From positions 7,378,001-7,442,000 of the forward strand of contig NZ_CP023691.1 of the NCBI RefSeq assembly GCF_008704855.1: a DNA stretch of 64,000 bases. Reading direction: 5' to 3'. Source of the DNA: Streptomyces platensis. GTDB taxonomy: Bacteria; Actinomycetota; Actinomycetes; Streptomycetales; Streptomycetaceae. Shown piece after piece: positions 60,342 to 64,000 of the stretch; position 1 is the stretch's first letter, and every line of letters starts with the position of its first letter. The position numbers were made by a program, and so were the translations under genes. Under the pieces are notes generated by a model. The model was given only the letters and a program-made list of their open reading frames with translations. It was not told the DNA's origin and did not search any database.

Positions 60342-60803
60342 CTACGGCACGACGGTGACCGGCCAGCGGCCGGCCTTGACCAGCCGCACCGCGACCGAGC
60401 CCATGATGCGGTGCCCGGCGGACTCCGAGGCGCCGACCACCACCGCATCGGCCTTCAGGTCGTCGGCCATCTGCACCATGCCGTTGTACGGGTCGCCCCG
60501 CAGGGTGTGGAACTCCCAGCGCACCTGGTATATCCCCTGGAGCCGCTCGGTCGCGCTGCGGATCTCGGCCATCAGCTCCTCGGCCACCTCGTTCGTGGCA
60601 TCCACCACCGGAGCCCCCATCGACGCACCGGCCGGCAGCACCGGCTGGACGTAGACCAGGGCGAGCTTCGAGGCCTGGCGCCTGGCCAGTCCCGCCGCAT
60701 AGGCGGCGGCGCGCCACGACGAGTCGGAGCCGTCGATACCGACGACGATGACCTTCGGGCCGTCCGTTCCGCGCTCGAACTGCGCGGCTGTGTTCTCGTC
60801 CAC
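60342..60803 (-). CDS. Universal stress protein (UspA family)
   Basis: A 153-aa protein starting at GTG. VIVVGIDGSDSSWRAA at the N-terminus and the ATP-binding GASESAGHRIMGSVAVRLV segment (G-x2-G-x9-G-S pattern) are typical of nucleotide-binding Usp proteins. Likely responds to stress or stationary phase in the cytoplasm. It lies on the same strand as the dodecin gene, 99 bp upstream of it. Confidence 0.9.
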   Translation of the reverse strand: MDENTAAQFERGTDGPKVIVVGIDGSDSSWRAAAYAAGLARRQASKLALVYVQPVLPAGASMGAPVVDATNEVAEELMAEIRSATERLQGIYQVRWEFHTLRGDPYNGMVQMADDLKADAVVVGASESAGHRIMGSVAVRLVKAGRWPVTVVP

Positions 60804-60881
60804 ACCACGGAGGTTATCCGCACACGCGTGCTGTCGGGCCCCCGGGCCGCGCCGCCACCCGCCGGTGCCCGCCCGGGCCGG

Positions 60882-61589
60882 TCAGGCGGGCGCCGGCGGC
60901 CAGCTGTCCGCCGCCAGCACACCCAGCACATACGCCCTGGCCACCAGCGCCGTACGGCCCTGCACCCGCCAGCGGCGGGCCAGCCGGGTCAGGTGGTAGT
61001 TCACCCCGTCGACCGTCAGGCCGAGCGCCGTACCGATCGACGCCGTGGTCGCGCCGCCCGCGGCCAGCGCCAGGATGCGGGCCTCCACCGGGCTCGCCGG
61101 GGCGCGCGGCGCCGGCGCCGGAGCGGGGTCGGCGACCCGCAGCAGCGCCAGCAGGGCGGGCGGGTGCACCGACGGATCGCCCACCGGATCGACCGTCAGC
61201 TCCCCTTCCCGCTCCCTGCCGTCGGACCCGTCCCGCCAGCGCACCTCCACCGGATAGCGCGACCGGCGCCCCATGCGCAGCGCCTCGATCAGCCGGTCGA
61301 GCTGTGCCTTGGCCCGGGGCTCGAAGAGGTCCAGCAGATTGCGGCCGCGCAGCTGCCCCGGTGCCGCGCCCCACTGGGCGGCCATCGCCGGGTTCGCGAT
61401 CAGCACCTCGCCATGGGCCCGGCACACCGCGATCGGCGTGGGGATACGGTCCAGCAGGATCAGGAAGTAGTTGCGCCAGGGGCCGTCCGCGTACGGCCCG
61501 GCCGGGTCGATTTCCGCGCTGTCACAGGACGGCTTGCCCGCGCAGTCGGCGTCGGTGCCCGGTGTACCGCCGGCAGTCCCGTTGTCCAT
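60882..61589 (-). CDS. PAS-LuxR family transcriptional regulator
   Basis: A 235-aa protein: PAS domain (about 40-140; LLDRIPTPIAVCRAHGEVLIANPAM in parts, GRNLLDLFEP) and a LuxR-type HTH at the C-terminus (about 170-225; SPVEARILALAAGGATTASIG, LTVDGVNYHLTRLARR). It is unusually small compared with full PAS-LuxR antibiotic regulators, which also carry this architecture (PimM-like). Divergent from the P450 gene across 105 bp, which contains a dyad, so it probably senses a ligand and controls the P450. Confidence 0.85.
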   Translation of the reverse strand: MDNGTAGGTPGTDADCAGKPSCDSAEIDPAGPYADGPWRNYFLILLDRIPTPIAVCRAHGEVLIANPAMAAQWGAAPGQLRGRNLLDLFEPRAKAQLDRLIEALRMGRRSRYPVEVRWRDGSDGREREGELTVDPVGDPSVHPPALLALLRVADPAPAPAPRAPASPVEARILALAAGGATTASIGTALGLTVDGVNYHLTRLARRWRVQGRTALVARAYVLGVLAADSWPPAPA

Positions 61590-61634
61590 TGCCTCTTCTC
61601 CGGTCCGCGCGCAAGAGCGAGCAGCGAAAAACCA

Positions 61635-61652
61635 CTGCACAATCATGCAGTT
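61635..61652. promoter_or_regulatory. ACTGCA-N6-TGCAGT dyad between PAS-LuxR and P450 genes
   Basis: Perfect 6-bp arms (61635-61640, 61647-61652) with centre CAATCA, 45 bp from the regulator start and 42 bp from the P450 start. The regulator of PAS-LuxR type binds dyads of about this length. Confidence 0.55.
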
Positions 61653-61694
61653 GTCCGGGCGTGACCTGCGCGTGGGGGCCCGCACGCTGGAGAC

Positions 61695-64000
61695 ATGACC
61701 GACACCATCGCGCTCCACAGCGACGAACGCGCCGCCGACGACGGCATTCCGGTGGCCGACCTGACGGACGCCGGGCTCACCCACACGCCCATCCAGCAGT
61801 CCATGGACCTCGCCCGGATTCACGGCCCGGTCTTCAAGCGCAAGTTCGGCGAGCGGGAGACGCTGTTCCTCTCCTCGCTCGATCTGGTCACCGAGGTCGC
61901 CGACGAATCCCGCTTCAGCAAGGGTGTGTCGGTCGTCCTGGAGAACGTCAGAGAGTTCGCCGGTGACGGTCTGTTCACCGCCTACAACGACGAGCCGAAC
62001 TGGGCCAAGGCGCACGCGGTCCTGATGCCGGCCTTCGCGCTCGGCTCGATGCGCACCTACCACCCGGCGATGCTCAAGGTCGCCCGCCGGGTCATGGCCG
62101 CCTGGGACCGGCGGGTCGCCGACGGCACGCCCGTCCAGGTCGCCGAGGACATGACCCGGATGACGCTGGACACCATCGGACTGGCCGGCTTCGGCTTCGA
62201 CTTCGAGTCGTTCTCCCGCGGCGACAGCTCGCACCCGTTCGTCGAGGCCATGGTGCGCTGTCTCGAATGGAGCATGACCAAATTCTCCCGCGACCCCGAC
62301 GCCGACCACTCGGCGGCGGACGCGGCCTTCCAGGTCGACGCCGACTATCTCGCGTCCGTCGTCGACGAGGTCATCGCCGCCCGCACGGCGAGCGGCGAGA
62401 GCGGCGACGACGATCTGCTCGGCCTGATGCTCGGCGCCCGTGGGCAGGACGACGGCGCCGCGGCCGACGGCCCCACCCTGGACCTCGCCAACATCCGCAA
62501 CCAGGTCATCACCTTCCTGATCGCCGGCCACGAAACCACCTCGGGCGCGCTCTCCTTCGCCCTCTACCACCTGCTCAAGGACCCGCTCGCGCTGCGCATG
62601 GTCCAGCGCGAGGCCGATGAGCTGTGGGGCGACCAGGCCGACCCCGACCCCTCGTTCGAGGACATCGGACGGCTGCCGTTCACCCGGCAGGTCCTCAACG
62701 AGGCGCTGCGGCTGTGGCCCACCGCCGCCGCCTTCACCCGGCAGGCCCATGAGGACACCCTGCTCGGCGGCCGCTACCCGGTGAAGGCCGGGGAACTGGT
62801 CACCGTGCTCACCCCGATGCTGCACCGCGACCCCGCCTGGGGCGACAACCCAGAGCTGTTCGACCCCTCCCGCTTCAGCCCGGAGACCGAGGCGGCCCGC
62901 TCACCGCATGCGTACAAGCCCTTCGGGACCGGTGAACGCGCCTGCATCGGGCGGCAGTTCGCGCTCCACGAGGCGACCATGCTGCTCGCCCTCCTCGCCC
63001 ACCGCTACCGCCTGATCGACCACGGCGACTACCGGCTGCGCATCAAGGAGACGCTGACCCTCAAGCCCGACGGGTTCACCCTCACCCTGGCCGCCCGGAC
63101 GCCCGCCGACCGGGCCGCGGTCCGTGCCGCGCTGGCCGTGCTGCCCGGCGGCGCCGAGGGCACCGGGAACGACGCGGCCACCGACGAGGGGCTGCCGGCC
63201 CGCGTCCCCCAGGGCACCGGACTGCTGCTGTTGCACGGCAGCAACTACGGCACCTGCCGTGAGTTCGCCGAGCGGCTCGCCGACGGGGCCACCGGACTCG
63301 GCTTCGCCGCCGATGTGGCGCCGCTGGACGCCTACGCCGGTGCGCTGCCCGCCGACCGCCCGGTCGTCATCGTCGCCGCCTCCTACAACGGCCGGCCCAC
63401 CGACGACGCGGCCGCCTTCGTCCAGTGGCTGAACACCGCGCAGGACGGCGCCGCCGCGGACCTGCCGTTCGCCGTGCTCGGCGTCGGCGACCGCAACTGG
63501 GCCGCCACCTACCAGCACATACCCACCCTGATCGATGACCGGCTCACCGCCCTCGGCGCCCACCGGCTGCTGCCGCGCGCCGAGGCCGATGCCTCCGGCG
63601 ACCTCGGCGGCACCGTCAAGGAGTTCACCGCGGCGCTGCGCACCGAGCTGCTGACGCGGTACGGCGACCCGGCGACCGTCGGCGCCGGCGAGGCCGCCCC
63701 GGAGGACACCGGCTACACCGTCACCGAGATCACCGGCGGCCCGCTGGACGCCCTCGCCGCCCGCCATGACCTCGTCCCGATGACCGTCACCGAGGCCTAC
63801 GACCTCACCGCCGACGGCTGGCCGCGGCCCAAGCGCTTCCTGCGGATCGCCCTGCCGGACGGCGTCACCTACCGCACGGCCGACCACCTCGCCGTGCTGC
63901 CCGCCAACGGCCCCGCCGCCGTCGAGCGGGCCGCCCGGGCCCTCGGCGCCGACCTGGACACCGTCCTCGCGCTGCACTCCGGCCGCCGCGCCGGACGCGA
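61695..64000 (+). CDS. Self-sufficient cytochrome P450/P450 reductase (CYP102-like), C-terminus outside window
   Basis: Open from 61695 to the right edge (768 codons). The P450 part spans about 1-465: I-helix A277-G-H-E-T281, ExxR at E336/R339, and the heme ligand Cys417 in FGTGERACIG. A linker and the FMN-binding domain follow (about 485-640, LLLLHGSNYGTCREFA), then the start of the FAD/NADPH reductase domain. This is the BM3-like single-chain hydroxylase that acts on medium/long-chain fatty acids. GGAG lies 4 nt upstream of the ATG. The reductase end is not seen, so completeness cannot be judged. Confidence 0.9.
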   Translation, partial: MTDTIALHSDERAADDGIPVADLTDAGLTHTPIQQSMDLARIHGPVFKRKFGERETLFLSSLDLVTEVADESRFSKGVSVVLENVREFAGDGLFTAYNDEPNWAKAHAVLMPAFALGSMRTYHPAMLKVARRVMAAWDRRVADGTPVQVAEDMTRMTLDTIGLAGFGFDFESFSRGDSSHPFVEAMVRCLEWSMTKFSRDPDADHSAADAAFQVDADYLASVVDEVIAARTASGESGDDDLLGLMLGARGQDDGAAADGPTLDLANIRNQVITFLIAGHETTSGALSFALYHLLKDPLALRMVQREADELWGDQADPDPSFEDIGRLPFTRQVLNEALRLWPTAAAFTRQAHEDTLLGGRYPVKAGELVTVLTPMLHRDPAWGDNPELFDPSRFSPETEAARSPHAYKPFGTGERACIGRQFALHEATMLLALLAHRYRLIDHGDYRLRIKETLTLKPDGFTLTLAARTPADRAAVRAALAVLPGGAEGTGNDAATDEGLPARVPQGTGLLLLHGSNYGTCREFAERLADGATGLGFAADVAPLDAYAGALPADRPVVIVAASYNGRPTDDAAAFVQWLNTAQDGAAADLPFAVLGVGDRNWAATYQHIPTLIDDRLTALGAHRLLPRAEADASGDLGGTVKEFTAALRTELLTRYGDPATVGAGEAAPEDTGYTVTEITGGPLDALAARHDLVPMTVTEAYDLTADGWPRPKRFLRIALPDGVTYRTADHLAVLPANGPAAVERAARALGADLDTVLALHSGRRAGR

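Noticed and set aside
60882..62825. A 647-codon minus-strand frame extending the PAS-LuxR gene over the P450 gene
   Set aside because: The extension is antisense to a P450 with all its motifs. The regulator has its own start at 61589.

Overview
The window is chromosomal DNA of very high G+C content with strong third-position G/C bias, frequent GTG starts and purine-rich ribosome binding sites. A CYP102-type P450, SpoIIE-type phosphatases, a PaaX regulator, mycothiol-type DinB and F420-type proteins, and two genes with a TTA leucine codon close to the start all point to a Streptomyces or close relative. No rRNA, tRNA, insertion sequence, phage gene or CRISPR array was seen.

Layout. 1-2913 is a minus-strand operon for carnitine breakdown (thioesterase, carnitine dehydrogenase, BKACE enzyme), headed by a regulator with both an XRE and a TetR DNA-binding domain. 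3119-13454 holds two paralogous PAS-GAF-PP2C-HATPase proteins on opposite strands. Between them lie a glutamine-synthetase-like ligase, an MFS exporter, an L,D-transpeptidase, a proline-rich peptide and succinate-semialdehyde dehydrogenase. 13788-20673 carries DUF2000, SUKH, secreted phosphoesterase and DUF1990 genes, then an enoyl-CoA hydratase/AidB-like dehydrogenase pair divergent from PaaX. 20747-35302 is mixed metabolism: TAT-exported hydrolase, a 472-aa protein with three Cys/His repeats, aminotransferase, lactonase, TPR protein, lipase maturation factor, a 56-aa peptide behind a CRP-like site, fucosidase, acyl-CoA ligase and a deazaflavin oxidoreductase-hemerythrin fusion.

35882-43412 centres on an alpha-galactosidase divergent from a coiled coil/Mrr nuclease/TerD fusion protein, followed by a relic of an alpha/beta hydrolase, a TPR protein and a CapA-like lipoprotein. 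43531-50349 has a UvrA2-type ATPase, an EF-hand protein, a LysR/LysE pair and a GH92 mannosidase. 50350-52763 looks like a remodelled islet: a 115-bp relic of a second GH92 3' end with its own terminator, a SLOG protein, a truncated TPR regulator, a TTA-containing GRDP-like gene and a 54-aa peptide. 52835-61589 has a tautomerase/LysR pair, a methyltransferase, MFS and HTH genes, a secreted protein, a permease, dodecin, a universal stress protein and a PAS-LuxR regulator. The last is divergent from a self-sufficient P450 that runs off the right edge.

Most convergent pairs are separated by strong GC-rich hairpins, and several divergent pairs share a dyad that looks like an operator. The best candidates for something new are the Mrr-TerD fusion, the SLOG/TTA islet, the three-repeat Cys/His protein and the CRP-site-linked small peptide. 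Starts were chosen by ribosome binding site and family length; functions rest on motifs read by eye, without database searches.
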